Shown here piece by piece: positions 10,147-20,298 of a DNA stretch of 64,000 nt. The stretch is from Whalleya microplaca. Lineage: Eukaryota > Ascomycota > Sordariomycetes > Xylariales > Xylariaceae. Location of the stretch: positions 62,001 through 126,000 of the forward strand of contig MU385740.1 of NCBI GenBank assembly GCA_022497155.1. The letters run 5' to 3'. Under the pieces are notes generated by a model, which was given only the letters and a program-made list of their open reading frames with translations, searched no databases and was not told the DNA's origin. The position numbers and the translations under genes were made by a program. The stretch's first letter is position 1; every line of letters begins with the position of its first letter.

Positions 10147-12389
10147 AATTGCAGATAACTAATTTGGGTTTAATCTTGAGGAAATCGAAGTGGATGAGAG
10201 CGGATTCACCCCCCTATATACGGGATATACAGGAAACCTTCGTCATCTCTGACTAGAGTGATGTGCGAACAAGGACTAGATTGCGCAAAGGCACGTGGAT
10301 CCAATAGGACGAAGAGCATTCCCAGCTATCCCGTTCTACGGTTTTCCGTCCCCTCTATTGCGACAACCTTATCTGATCCGATCGGAGCGTCTGGGGCTTC
10401 TGGCTGGCTGGCCCGACCCCGCGTTCGCGCTTGGTGTTGAGCGTGGCGATGTTGCTATCGCGGAGCTCAATCACGCCATCTGTCCGGCCGTTACAACTGC
10501 AACCAACCTCCGCAGCACCTGACCTCGTGTCTTTCCTATAGGCCGATCTTGCACACAATGTTGACGCCTAATGTACGATGGGTAGATGAGCGACCGTCGG
10601 ACCCCGGTGGGTTGATCACGGCATTTGTGTCACTACGCGTGTGCATGTCTTTGTGATACCCAACTCGACTGCCCAAGAGTCCTTCGCATGCTAAACTCCT
10701 GGAGCTAGATTAGGCGTCAGGCTAAAAGTCGGGCTAAAAGACGACCGAGAATAGACTACCTGGGGAATATCAGCAAGCTTCAGTGCCGCACTTCCTATCA
10801 CTTTATCGATATCCAGAACTTGGATTCTGGCTCAGGGCTAAGCGTACCCAGTTGAATGAGCTCCATTTATCCACCGTCAACGGTGTCTAGAAATGAAACT
10901 CAACCCATGATGCCTTAGCTTAGCGAGCTCTAATACTCCTAACATCGTGAATCTAATGGGACATGCCAAACACGATACCAAAACTCGTTCAAGTACGTGC
11001 ACATAGTCGGATACCGGAATAATTCTAGGGTAGAATAACTTCAGTGCTACGCAACTGTCCCTTTAGTGGGTCCCGTTCCAGACCATCCGGCCGCCTTCTA
11101 TTCTCCACGTATCTGAGTTGCAGAGGCAACTTATTCCGTAGACATGTGCAAGTTCACGTTCGGATATGTTGATGGGAGATGGAGCTAGATGTCTTGAGTC
11201 GGACAGTCTATTTGTCAAACCTTGACAATGACAGTTGCCCCTGATATTTGATGACGGTGACCTAGCCGTCCTATTAATTCAAATAAATATAAAAATAGGG
11301 CGATTTGACGATATTCACGAATTGATTCGATTAGTAAGCCGCTGAACACCCCAAATTCACACCTGAAGCTTCTGAAGCCTCTGAATTTCCCGAATTTTTT
11401 GTGACGGCCAAAGGTTCTGCCCAGAAGTTGACCTGGCATGACAAGCTTATTATTAGATGAGGCTCACGGACGTAATCGTGGTCAGCTCTCAACAGGGGTC
11501 AACAGCATGGGGCATGAAGCGGCTGATAATAGTGACGAACAACACCAGAAATGGTCACGATAAATGGCTTATAGGTAAGGGAAAATAGCCTCAAAATAAA
11601 TCGAAATGCATTTGATCTCTAAGTAAAGTAATACATTTAGATCTGAGTTGAATCAGTTCCCAGAAAAAGACAATTGAGTCAAATTGACTCGAGTGGAACG
11701 AAATTGATCAATTTATTATTTGGATTGATGGGACCGCTGAACTGTTACGGTAACTGTTACCTTGTGTAGGTATTTCCTCAGAGGAGCCTACACTTGGCAC
11801 GCAAGATAGAATGCGTAAGGATAGAGGCATCGAAGGGATCTTTATTCCGTAGGCGAGACACATCCAATGCCCCTGATGTTTGGTCCCCTATTGCGGAGTT
11901 GGCAAGCGTCAGCATTTATGGATCTCGTCATAGCTTGCTAACGCATAGGGCTGGCCGATCTCCCAATGTGGCACCTCCATCCGTATATCGTAACAATATA
12001 ATGACCTCTTAAGCAATATTGAGAGATCTACCGGGAAGCTCAACTTCTTATATAAATATAAAGGGTTACTATACGGGCCGGCAGGCTGGTCACTGGGTAG
12101 GTTTGGTGAGGCCCACCTGCTCTATGTTCTTCCATGGATCTCAAATGCAGCCCTGGCGATCCGTCAGCACAAGAAATAGCTATCGACTTTGTGTTGGTCA
12201 CGGTAACAAGTTCTACTGACGAAACCTCATTCTGGATCGCATCCTGTCTTCTCCATCCCTCAACTGAGCTCTTTGAGGACGTAGGGGTACGCAGAGCTGC
12301 TGGGTATTAGCCACTGTCACGATAGTGGTCACTGGTCTAAGGCGTAGTTGGGTGGCTGTGCTTCACCTCTGCTACACCGACAGTAAAGG
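10147..12389. other. 2.2 kb without a recognisable gene
   Basis: The left 250 bp should hold the dioxygenase promoter and the right part the DUF3176 promoter. Between them all frames are short and unlike known proteins. Two small perfect inverted repeats are present: GAGTCAA-A-TTGACTC at 11676-11690, which contains two bZIP-like TGACTC half sites, and GGTAAC-T-GTTACC at 11749-11761. A GGCTAAAAG direct repeat occurs near 10722-10740. The stretch at 11580-11740 is AT-rich. Confidence 0.4.
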
Positions 12390-14585
12390 ATGACTCGCGA
12401 CTCCATTCCTCTAAGCCTTCTAAGCTCGTACGGCAACGAATTCAGTGACAAGAAACCGTTGAACCCTGGCATCGATGATTATGCTGAGTCGAAATCACCA
12501 CCCTATCCCTCTAACACAAGAACAGCCCAAGTGTCATTTGAACGAAATGAGCAACAACAGGAAACTGGCAGTGCACGCCGCCACCATGTCTTTCGCTTTG
12601 TGAGTAGCATTCAGGCTCATTTCATGCCCTTTTCCGTCCTGTTCTAGGAGCGAGGACTTCCTCCTTATGGGTTAAACTCCTGAGTCTACCCCCTACACAC
12701 GTCTTGTGACTACAGATTATTCTTAAGACTGTCAAAAATGTGTAAATACTAACTCTCGATGTTGTAGTGGCCCTGGGAAGCTGGGTCCGTGGCCCTGGCT
12801 CTTGGATTGATAGCGGCCACCTACTCGATTTTGTCTCGCTACGACAGAGAACGAGTCCCCGATTGGCCTTTCAGCATCAACCTGAACACACTTGTCTCGT
12901 TGATATCGACGATCATGCGAGCGGCTATGCTCGTGGGTATCACAGAGGTCATCAGTCAAACGAAGTGGGACTGGTTTACCCAGCGTCGGCCGCTCAGCCA
13001 TTTGCAATACTTCGATCAAGCTAGCCGAGCTGTCTCTGGGGCTGTCACCCTACTCTTCGTTGCTCCTACCAGTTTCCTGGGAGTACTCGGTGCTCTCGTC
13101 GCTATTTTGTCACTCGGAATGGGCCCCTTCACGCAGCAGGCTGTCAAGACGGTTCCATGTGTTTACCCACGCGAGGAAATAAAAGCATCATTGCCTTTGG
13201 CCCACTTCGTTCCCGGAAGCAGCTCATTCTACCGAATTGGAGCAGGTCTCTATGAGGCACAGGTCGATATGAAGGGTGCAATGATCAATGGTATCGTCAA
13301 CCCCACTGGTAACGATTCGGCAATCGTGGCAACTTGTCCCACTGGCAATTGCACATTCCCAAGCTATTCTTCGATAGGCATGTGTAGCTCATGTATCGAT
13401 ACAACTTCACTGGTCTCTGTCTCGGGATCCGATGAGCAGCGCAATCTCACGTTGCCGAATCAGTTGTGGGTTAGCCCTTCTTCTGATAGGGCCTACCTCA
13501 ATGTCGCAGCTGATAATATGTCATACGCTTCGTCTCTGTTCAGTCCAGAGTTCGCCGCGGTTTCCAATGCGGCTCTAGCAAACATCACCGTGCTCGCACT
13601 CACAAATACAAGCTGTACCAACAACATGGGTACACTCAAGTGTCCAGTTACTAGCAGCTATGGTGGTGAGACAGGCTATGTGGCGACATCGTGTTCCCTC
13701 TATCCATGTCTGAAAAACTACGAAGCTAGACTGGAGAATGGCTTCCTAGCTGAAACGGTGATTTCCACGGAACCCGCCCCCCTCAACTTGGTAGAGGCCG
13801 GCACAGACGTGACCACCCTCAACCCCTTAGCGAATTACACTGCACTGAAAACCCCCTGTCTACTAGACGGCGAATGGTACGACCTGTCGAATTTCCAAGA
13901 CGTGCCCACAACACCCGGGCGGGAGTTTGCGGGCATCAATGTTGACGGAGCTAACTACACTGCGCCCAATGAGTGTCTCTACAAGATGGTATTCATGTAC
14001 GGGTCCGCTCTTAAAAGTTTCATGGTCAATGATCTGTTCAAAGGCGCTTGCACCTGGAATTCGCGACAAGCCGACTCCATCGCCTGCGGCGACAAGTGGT
14101 GGCTGTCGCCGCTCTACCAGGACAAGCAAGCGAGTTTCGCCACGCTGAGCAAGACCTTCGACCAGTTCGCCACCGTCATGACGAACAAGTTCCGCACGAC
14201 GGGCGTGAGCAACTACGACGACACTACGCCGGAGATAGTCCGGGGGCTCGCGGTTGAGATGACGGTGTGCACGGCCTTCGAGTGGGAGTGGCTGCTGATG
14301 CCGACATTCCTTGTCGCCGTCACCGCCGCGCTCCTGATCATCACCATCGTCCAGAACCGCCGCGACCACAACCAGCCCGTGTGGAAGTCTTCGGTGCTCC
14401 CGCTGCTGTTCCATGGGTTTGGTCAGCCACATGATGGCCCGAGGGCCGCTATGGATCTGGATCAGTTAGCGGCCGCAGCCGCGAATACGCAGGCGAGGTT
14501 CCAGAGTGGTGCCGATGCGGGCTTTGTTGATATTTCGACAATTAGGCGGAGAGATGGCGATGCTGGTATTGACTCTCTACGGTAG
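12390..14585 (+). CDS. DUF3176 family membrane protein (two exons)
   Basis: Exon 1 is 12390-12599 and exon 2 is 12768-14585, with a 168-nt GTGAGT...TGTAG intron, giving 675 residues. The cytosolic N-terminus is polar. Membrane segments follow at about residues 77-93 (VALALGLIAATYSIL), 108-130 (LNTLVSLISTIMRAAMLVG) and 155-190 (VTLLFVAPTSFLGVLGALVA), which is the hallmark arrangement of the fungal DUF3176 family. The conserved segment ISQTKWDWF is present. A long extracellular or luminal loop carries many N-glycosylation sequons and cysteine motifs (CPTGNCTFP, CSSCID). A last membrane helix is near the C-terminus (LLMPTFLVAVTAALLIITIV). The molecular role of this expanded family is unknown. 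Codon use becomes strongly GC-rich from about 13,930 to 14,420. Confidence 0.85.
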
Positions 14586-15332
14586 TAGACATAATGGGTA
14601 AACCTAAGTGATAAAATGACTTCCTTATTATTGACTACAAATAATTTCTAATTGAGTTGTTCTGTATGTATGCCCATTCATTACTTTTATAAACACTGAA
14701 TAAAGGACATAGCATCTCTTATTAACAGCTAATGCGCATGGGTATTTGATATACTTCTTAGTGCAGCAGTTAGATACTGGGTAAATACGTGTTCAATTCA
14801 GATGAAAGAGTGATGTTGAGAAGTCGAACTCTATTTCTCACTCATTGGCTACATGTGAATATCTTCGACATGGAATTGATAGTTGTTTGAGGTTGAGGTT
14901 GATATATTTCCCGGGCTGATGCTATCAGTTTGGTCACCTCAGCATAGTTTCATTTCCTAGCGCAAATAACAACTTCTCCAAGCACTAGTATTACCGCTTG
15001 AATGATCAGAAGTTTATATGATTCATACCCATCCGAATTTCTTTCTTGTTTAACGCCTGTAGTCAATAGGGATAGCCCCTACAGATTACTTAGATACGAA
15101 ACCAGCATTTCCGGCTATAAGGATATTTATTCAGTCACTGTTATTGCATATTCGCAGGACGGTGGCTGAGAGTAAGCCACATTCCTCTATCGATAGAGAT
15201 AAGCAGCCACAAATCTGCTTATCAATCGAGGGGCAATTATATGTGGTCGACTTTTTCGAATCTCAATGTCGAAACCCCACCATCCACCATCTATCATCAC
15301 TTCCGACATTGACCACTACGCATCTACACAAA
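14586..15332. other. Intergenic region and NMD3 leader
   Basis: No gene is seen. The NMD3 frame stays open upstream to 15144, but the only start codons there are non-ATG, and the stretch reads like 5' leader. It includes pyrimidine-rich sequence typical of fungal promoters just before the ATG at 15333. Confidence 0.5.
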
Positions 15333-16883
15333 ATGTCGATGGATATAGATGTCCCCATTTCGATAGCTCCGTCGCAGGAGACCAGCGCTGGTGCCACCAT
15401 ATTCTGTTGCGACTGCGGCGCGCCTATCGACGGGACGACGGCCATAGACGCCAAATGCTACGATTGCTTCAAGCTTACGAAAGACATCTCTCAAGGAATC
15501 CAACGAGAAGCAACACTCCACTTCTGCCGAGACTGTGACCGATGGCTCCAACCACCCTCGAGCTGGGTCACCGCGCCACCCGAATCCCGTGAGCTTCTGG
15601 CCTTGTGTCTGAAGAAGCTCAGCCTGAACAGAACCAGAATTATCGACGCAAGCTTCATATGGACCGAACCGCATTCGAGGCGAGTACGTGTAAAGCTTGT
15701 TGTCCAAGCAGCTGTGGCGGAGGATCGAGTGATGCAGCAGGCTCTTGAGGTCGTGTATGTCGTTGCGTACCAGCAGTGCCCTGAATGCGCCAAGTCATAT
15801 ACCGCAAACGTATGGAGAGCGAGCGTACAAGTTCGGCAAAAAGTCCATCACAAGAGAACATTCCTATATCTCGAACAGCTTATTATGAAACACGGTGCCC
15901 ACCGAGATACTATCAATATTAAAGAAGCGAAGGACGGCATAGATTTCTTCTTTTCGGCGAGAAATCAGGCAGAGAAATTCGTCGACTTTTTAAATTCCGT
16001 CGTTCCCGTACGGGTCAAAAAATCCCAGGAACTTATCTCGCAGGATATTCACACGTCTAAAAAATCATACAAATTTTCATACTCCGTCGAATTGATACCC
16101 GTCTGTAAAGACGATTTGGTGGCGCTCCCTATCCCCCTGGCCAAGCAAATCGGAAATATCTCCCCCCTGGTGATATGCTCCAGGATTGGCACATCTATCA
16201 ACGTGCTCGATCCGAATACCCTCCAAACCGCCGATATCAGCGCACCGGTATACTGGAGAGCACCATTTACTTCTCTGGCCGATGTGCACGAGCTCGTGGA
16301 GTTCATCGTCATGGACTGTGAGCCCGCGGGGCCAACTAAGGGGAAGTGGGTATTGGGCGAGTTACAGCTGGCGCGGGCCTCAGATCTCGGCGTCAACGAC
16401 AAGACCTATTTCGCACGCACACATCTCGGCGGGCTCCTGCACGCCGGCGACTCCGTCATGGGCTACATGCTCACGGGGACCAACTTCAACAGCGAGCAGT
16501 TCGAGGCGCTCGAGCAGTCGCACACGTACGCGTCGCGGATACCGGACGTGGTCGTGGTCAAGAAGCACTACCCGAACCGCCGCCGGACCCGCAAGCGCCA
16601 GTGGAAGGTCAAGCGCATGCCGAAGGACGAGGGCGAGCTGCTGCCCAAGAAGGCCGACCAGGAGCGCATGGACCGCGAGTTCGAGATGTTCCTACAGGAT
16701 ATCGAGGAGGACGAGGAGTTCCGGTCCGGCGTCCAGCTGTTCAAGCAGCCCAAGCGGAAGCCGCAGCCAGACGAGATGTCCATTGCGACGTCGGATGCTG
16801 GTGGCGATGATGATGCTCCGCATGTCGATATGAATGAGCTGCTAGAAGACTTTGATGAACTCGCGATAGAGGAGGAGGGTTAA
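15333..16883 (+). CDS. NMD3: 60S ribosomal export adaptor NMD3
   Basis: A single exon encodes 516 residues, close to the length of yeast Nmd3 (about 518). The ATG at 15333 (MSMDIDVPIS) was chosen because the upstream in-frame extension lacks an ATG and is not conserved-looking. The N-terminal zinc-binding region has CxxC-type pairs: FCCDCGAP at about 25-31, CYDC at about 42, CRDCDRW at about 65 and CPEC near 150. NMD3 binds the nuclear pre-60S subunit and recruits the exportin Crm1 through a leucine-rich export signal. It is released in the cytoplasm by Lsg1 and Rpl10. The C-terminal third has a basic stretch (HYPNRRRTRKRQWK) that fits the nuclear localisation signal, then acidic segments (DIEEDEEF, LLEDFDELAIEEE) that fit the export signal. 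GC at third positions rises sharply from about 16,340. Confidence 0.95.
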   Translation: MSMDIDVPISIAPSQETSAGATIFCCDCGAPIDGTTAIDAKCYDCFKLTKDISQGIQREATLHFCRDCDRWLQPPSSWVTAPPESRELLALCLKKLSLNRTRIIDASFIWTEPHSRRVRVKLVVQAAVAEDRVMQQALEVVYVVAYQQCPECAKSYTANVWRASVQVRQKVHHKRTFLYLEQLIMKHGAHRDTINIKEAKDGIDFFFSARNQAEKFVDFLNSVVPVRVKKSQELISQDIHTSKKSYKFSYSVELIPVCKDDLVALPIPLAKQIGNISPLVICSRIGTSINVLDPNTLQTADISAPVYWRAPFTSLADVHELVEFIVMDCEPAGPTKGKWVLGELQLARASDLGVNDKTYFARTHLGGLLHAGDSVMGYMLTGTNFNSEQFEALEQSHTYASRIPDVVVVKKHYPNRRRTRKRQWKVKRMPKDEGELLPKKADQERMDREFEMFLQDIEEDEEFRSGVQLFKQPKRKPQPDEMSIATSDAGGDDDAPHVDMNELLEDFDELAIEEEG

Positions 16884-17427
16884 AAGTACGTATAGATTAT
16901 GTAACTACCTACCTGAATGAATGAATAATTTCAGCTGTTGCTCAATAATTGCGAATTAGACAGTTTACAGTAGAGCCACGAGAACGCGTTCTTTGGTATC
17001 ATGTACTTCACTAGCTCGATATACATGTATATCAGGTTCAGCTGCTGCTAAAGTTGCGATGAACTAGTATCATCACATTTCTCATAAACAGATATAGTCG
17101 AGTGACTATCCCACTATTACCGATTTATCCCATGCTGTTGACTAAAAATTGGTCTACCGACAGAGGTCTCATATAATATCCATCATGTGTCAAGCCCTCG
17201 CGAGCAGTTTTGCAAGATATTTATGTATCCCACCTCGCGACTGAACGAACAGACAAGTCCATTACTAGCAAGTAGCAGAGCTCTCGAAATCCGAGAACAC
17301 CTCATCCCAACCCAACCCAACCCAACCCGCCCATTCATCCCATCTAACCATTCAGAAACCTAGCCATCCTCAATTCTTTCCTCGAGTAAAGCCCGCAAGG
17401 AAAAACCCTTACTTCCGAACACACATC
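16884..17427. other. Convergent spacer with CCCAA repeat
   Basis: This is 3' flanking sequence of two convergent genes. A short tandem CCCAA array lies at 17306-17328 (about 4.6 copies). No gene is seen. Confidence 0.5.
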
Positions 17428-18564
17428 TCATTCAACATCCGCGGCACCGTCCCAGGACGGGGTTCTCCTCCCAAAAGTCACGAAGTCATAGGTGAGCTTG
17501 CGCTTCTTGGACGCCTCCTCAGACCAGTCGTAGCCGGGGGGCCACGGCGGGGGCGTGTACGGGTTCTCAGTCTGCTTCTTCCGCTTCCAGGATCTTATCG
17601 CGGGCGAGTTCGCAGAGGGCCAGACCAGCGTGCAATCCTCGGGGTCGGGGCGATCGCCAGCTTCGACTTCTTCTTTTTCTGCCCGCGTCATCACGTGGAT
17701 GTCCATGGCCTCGAGGGCCTTCTTGACGTCGCGGATCTCGCTCTCCATTTCCCTCATGTGGATGCGCAGGCCGTTGGTGATCCGCCCGGTCTCCATGAAG
17801 ATGTCCTCCTCGGGGCCTCGGTTGTTCTCTCGGAGCTCCGTCACCTTGTCCCAGCTTCGCTCTAGGTGGACCTGTACGCTGTTGAGGCTCAGCTTGAGCG
17901 CGTCGAGTTTGGGGTCCGTGGGAAGCCTGCGCCCGCCGACGGCGTTTAGGCCTTTCAGAACCCGTTGGGGAGTCGGGCCGAAGGATCCCTCCTCGGCGTC
18001 ACTGTCGTTCGAGTCCTCGCCCTCAGCATCCTCGCCCGCAGTTTTCGGTTCGTCGACACGCCTGGGAAGCATGAGGCTCGGGTGGTTAAGCGTGCTCTCC
18101 ATGTCCCCATACGACGCTCTTACTTTGTCCGCGAGGCCGGCGGTCTTGAAGTCACGTAGGACGTACTGTTCGAGGTTGAGGCCGTTCTCCACGGCGCGTA
18201 CGCAAGCCGCGACGGCGAAGAGGCGTATATACATATCTTCAGATACGCTTTCCGTCGCGAGGGGGAGCAGGAATTTGAACTTCCGCATCGCCTCACTTGC
18301 CACCAGGAGTGCAAGGGGCCACCTGGCTTCAACGTACGCTGAGACCGAAGGATAGTCTTTTTGCAGGGAGAGAAACTTGTTGAAACTGTTCAGCTCCACA
18401 AACGTCCAACGTCGGATGTGTAGGAGCAAGAGAGCCTCGTCTAACCACATGTTGTCAAGGGCTATTACGGCTAGTTGGCATTGGTGGTATTTGGCTAATA
18501 CTGATTTACCGAATTCTGCCCAGTGAGCGCGGATGGAGTCATCCCAGGCGGACTGGACATCCAT
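17428..18564 (-). CDS. Uncharacterised protein with coiled coil and nuclear-type C-terminus
   Basis: A single exon of 378 codons starts at an ATG (MDVQSAWDDSIRAHW). The N-terminal half (about 1-150) is helical and hydrophobic, with a compact fold-like pattern. An acidic linker follows (about 175-195, EDAEGEDSNDSDAEEG). A predicted coiled coil spans about 225-305 (LKLSLNSVQVHLERSWDKV and following Glu/Arg-rich heptads). The C-terminal tail has basic clusters (WKRKKQ, KKRKL) that may direct the protein to the nucleus. I do not recognise the family. It lies on the same strand as ESF2, 307 bp downstream of it. The third positions are GC-rich, and the long open frame on the opposite strand (17555-18355) is a shadow of this bias. 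Confidence 0.75.
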   Translation of the reverse strand: MDVQSAWDDSIRAHWAEFGKSVLAKYHQCQLAVIALDNMWLDEALLLLHIRRWTFVELNSFNKFLSLQKDYPSVSAYVEARWPLALLVASEAMRKFKFLLPLATESVSEDMYIRLFAVAACVRAVENGLNLEQYVLRDFKTAGLADKVRASYGDMESTLNHPSLMLPRRVDEPKTAGEDAEGEDSNDSDAEEGSFGPTPQRVLKGLNAVGGRRLPTDPKLDALKLSLNSVQVHLERSWDKVTELRENNRGPEEDIFMETGRITNGLRIHMREMESEIRDVKKALEAMDIHVMTRAEKEEVEAGDRPDPEDCTLVWPSANSPAIRSWKRKKQTENPYTPPPWPPGYDWSEEASKKRKLTYDFVTFGRRTPSWDGAADVE

Positions 18565-18871
18565 GTCTGAACAGAAAAGTGTAATGGCAAAGCTGAGAAA
18601 GTTGACTGGGATAGAACAGGAATGAGGCAGTACAGTAACTGAAGGGAGTCGCAGTAAGCGGCTGTGATGGGGGTGTCTGAAGGTTGTTCATGTTAGAAAA
18701 GTCTGGGGGAAAGCTATGGCTTATGTAGATACTGAGCTTCATACACCATCTCTTTTAAGATACCGTAGCCAAGGAAATCTTTGGAATCGATATAATACAT
18801 GCACTAAAAGCATGCATCTTGTTACTGGGAGTGGTAGGTAATTGGTGATATGGGTATCATTGCTAGCTAGA
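18565..18871. promoter_or_regulatory. Promoter region of the coiled-coil protein gene / 3' flank of ESF2
   Basis: This 307-bp gap must hold the promoter of the minus-strand gene ending at 17428 and the terminator of ESF2. A long purine-pyrimidine biased stretch precedes the start at 18564. No further element can be assigned. Confidence 0.4.
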
Positions 18872-19846
18872 TCAAAATAGCTGGCTTAGCACTCGCCTGG
18901 CCTCGTCAGGGGCCTTGTCCACTCCTTTCCTTCCCGCAGAAGCTTGTTTAAACTTCCGCACACTCCTAGTCTCATCCGCGGGCCTCTTCACAGTGGCATT
19001 GTGTGAGACTCCTTCGTCTTTGCCCATCTTTGCCGCTGCCTTGGACTGTATTCCTTCCAGCATCTTAGCTTTCTCGATATTCCTCACGAACTCCTTGTTC
19101 TCTTTAGTCGATTTGCTAATCTCCGCCGTCATCCTGCTCGTTCTCTCAGCAGCCTCAGAGGCTATTTGCTCAGTCAGATTGTGCCACTTGAAGCCTTTCA
19201 AGTATAGAAGATTCCAGATGTCGTCGCGGTAGTATGTGCCCTTTTTGCCACCGATTGTGCGAGCATTGAGCAGATCAACGGCCTTTTTTGCATCCTTTTT
19301 CCTGACGAACTCCACCCAGCCATCTGTATACGAGCGTTTCTTGTTTCCTCCTTGGCGTACACGTTGAGAATGTATCTGGGGATCTTCGGGAGAGAGGAAT
19401 ATGCGGTTGATAGCGCCGTACGGCTCAAGTAGTGACCGTAGCTTGGCAGGTTTCATGAACGGTGGTATCCGCGAGAGATAGACAAGTCCGGACTTCTTAA
19501 TTGCAGCCTCTGAAGCCACGAGATTCTTCTTGGTCAATGGCCGCGACACGTCTGGAAGTTCTAGGGTGTCTTTTGATTTCGATTTTTCGTTCTTCGCTTT
19601 CTTAGGCGGGCTGGTGGCCGCTTCTATGTCTTCCTCTGCCTTCGGAGTTTCCGTGTCGTACTCGTCGACCTCCTCTCCGCCACTTAGCACATCTTCTTCA
19701 TCAGTAGAAACATCCTCGTTGACTTTACGACGTTTCGCTGTTCGGCCGCCCTTCTGCAATTGTTCGGCCTCGGAATTATACCCCTGGCTACCATCGTCTT
19801 CGCTTTCATCGGCGTCCAAGAAATTATTTCGCTTCTCTGCAGGCAT
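18872..19846 (-). CDS. ESF2: Pre-rRNA processing factor ESF2 (ABT1 family)
   Basis: A single exon encodes 324 residues; yeast Esf2 has 316. The N-terminus is acidic (about residues 10-85), as in the family. The RRM-like domain runs from about 118 to 220: GLVYLSRIPPFMKPAKLRSL is the first strand and helix, then YGAINRIFLSPED, and the second strand region is SYTDGWVEFVRKKDAKKAV. The family-specific GTYYRDDIWNLLYLKGFKW follows. The C-terminus is basic. ESF2 is a nucleolar RNA-binding protein of the small-subunit processome that works with the helicase Dbp8 in early 18S rRNA cleavages. It faces away from the aldehyde dehydrogenase gene across a 452-bp divergent promoter. Confidence 0.92.
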   Translation of the reverse strand: MPAEKRNNFLDADESEDDGSQGYNSEAEQLQKGGRTAKRRKVNEDVSTDEEDVLSGGEEVDEYDTETPKAEEDIEAATSPPKKAKNEKSKSKDTLELPDVSRPLTKKNLVASEAAIKKSGLVYLSRIPPFMKPAKLRSLLEPYGAINRIFLSPEDPQIHSQRVRQGGNKKRSYTDGWVEFVRKKDAKKAVDLLNARTIGGKKGTYYRDDIWNLLYLKGFKWHNLTEQIASEAAERTSRMTAEISKSTKENKEFVRNIEKAKMLEGIQSKAAAKMGKDEGVSHNATVKRPADETRSVRKFKQASAGRKGVDKAPDEARRVLSQLF

Positions 19847-20298
19847 CTTAGGTAGAGGCTATGTCATTGCCTGTCTCTTCTTTCTTGGTGGTATGGATAT
19901 GCAGTTGTCAACTAATATTTTTACATCAGAGAAAAAAGAAATATGGAGAAGACGGAGGTTATTGCGATGCCGGGATGCTGCTATCGGATAAGGCCCTTTC
20001 GATAAGACTATGCAATTTGTCAGATAAGAGTCAATCCCTAATATTGTGCTTATCAGTGATCGCTCGACCAGTTTTTATAGTGCAGTGGCACGAGATTAGG
20101 TAAAATATAGAGATATCCAGAGCATCGGGCCTTTTGGAGGGGTAGTTGCTCCCCGCTATAGCTGAGCTTAATCAGTGACGTACATCTCTGAAAACGAACC
20201 ATTTAGCACTTTGACTCCCAGAATTCGTTTTCACAATTCATAGACGCCTTTTTCAAGTCTAAGTATTACTACTATTCATAGTCTATTAAGTTGAGAAA
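19847..20298. promoter_or_regulatory. Divergent promoter between ESF2 and aldehyde dehydrogenase
   Basis: This 452-bp spacer separates the ESF2 start (minus strand, 19846) and the aldehyde dehydrogenase start (plus strand, 20299). It is AT-rich, with TATA-like stretches (tttttatag at about 20071 and aaaatatag at about 20102). No specific factor site can be assigned. Confidence 0.5.

Noticed and set aside
15144..15332. N-terminal extension of NMD3
   Set aside because: Only a non-ATG start is available, and the ATG at 15333 gives the length and start expected for the family.
17306..17328. Telomere-like CCCAA array
   Set aside because: The fungal telomere unit is CCCTAA; this short array in a spacer is an ordinary microsatellite.
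17555..18355. 266-codon plus-strand frame
   Set aside because: It is antisense to the GC-rich minus-strand gene, Ser/Arg-biased and has no domain.
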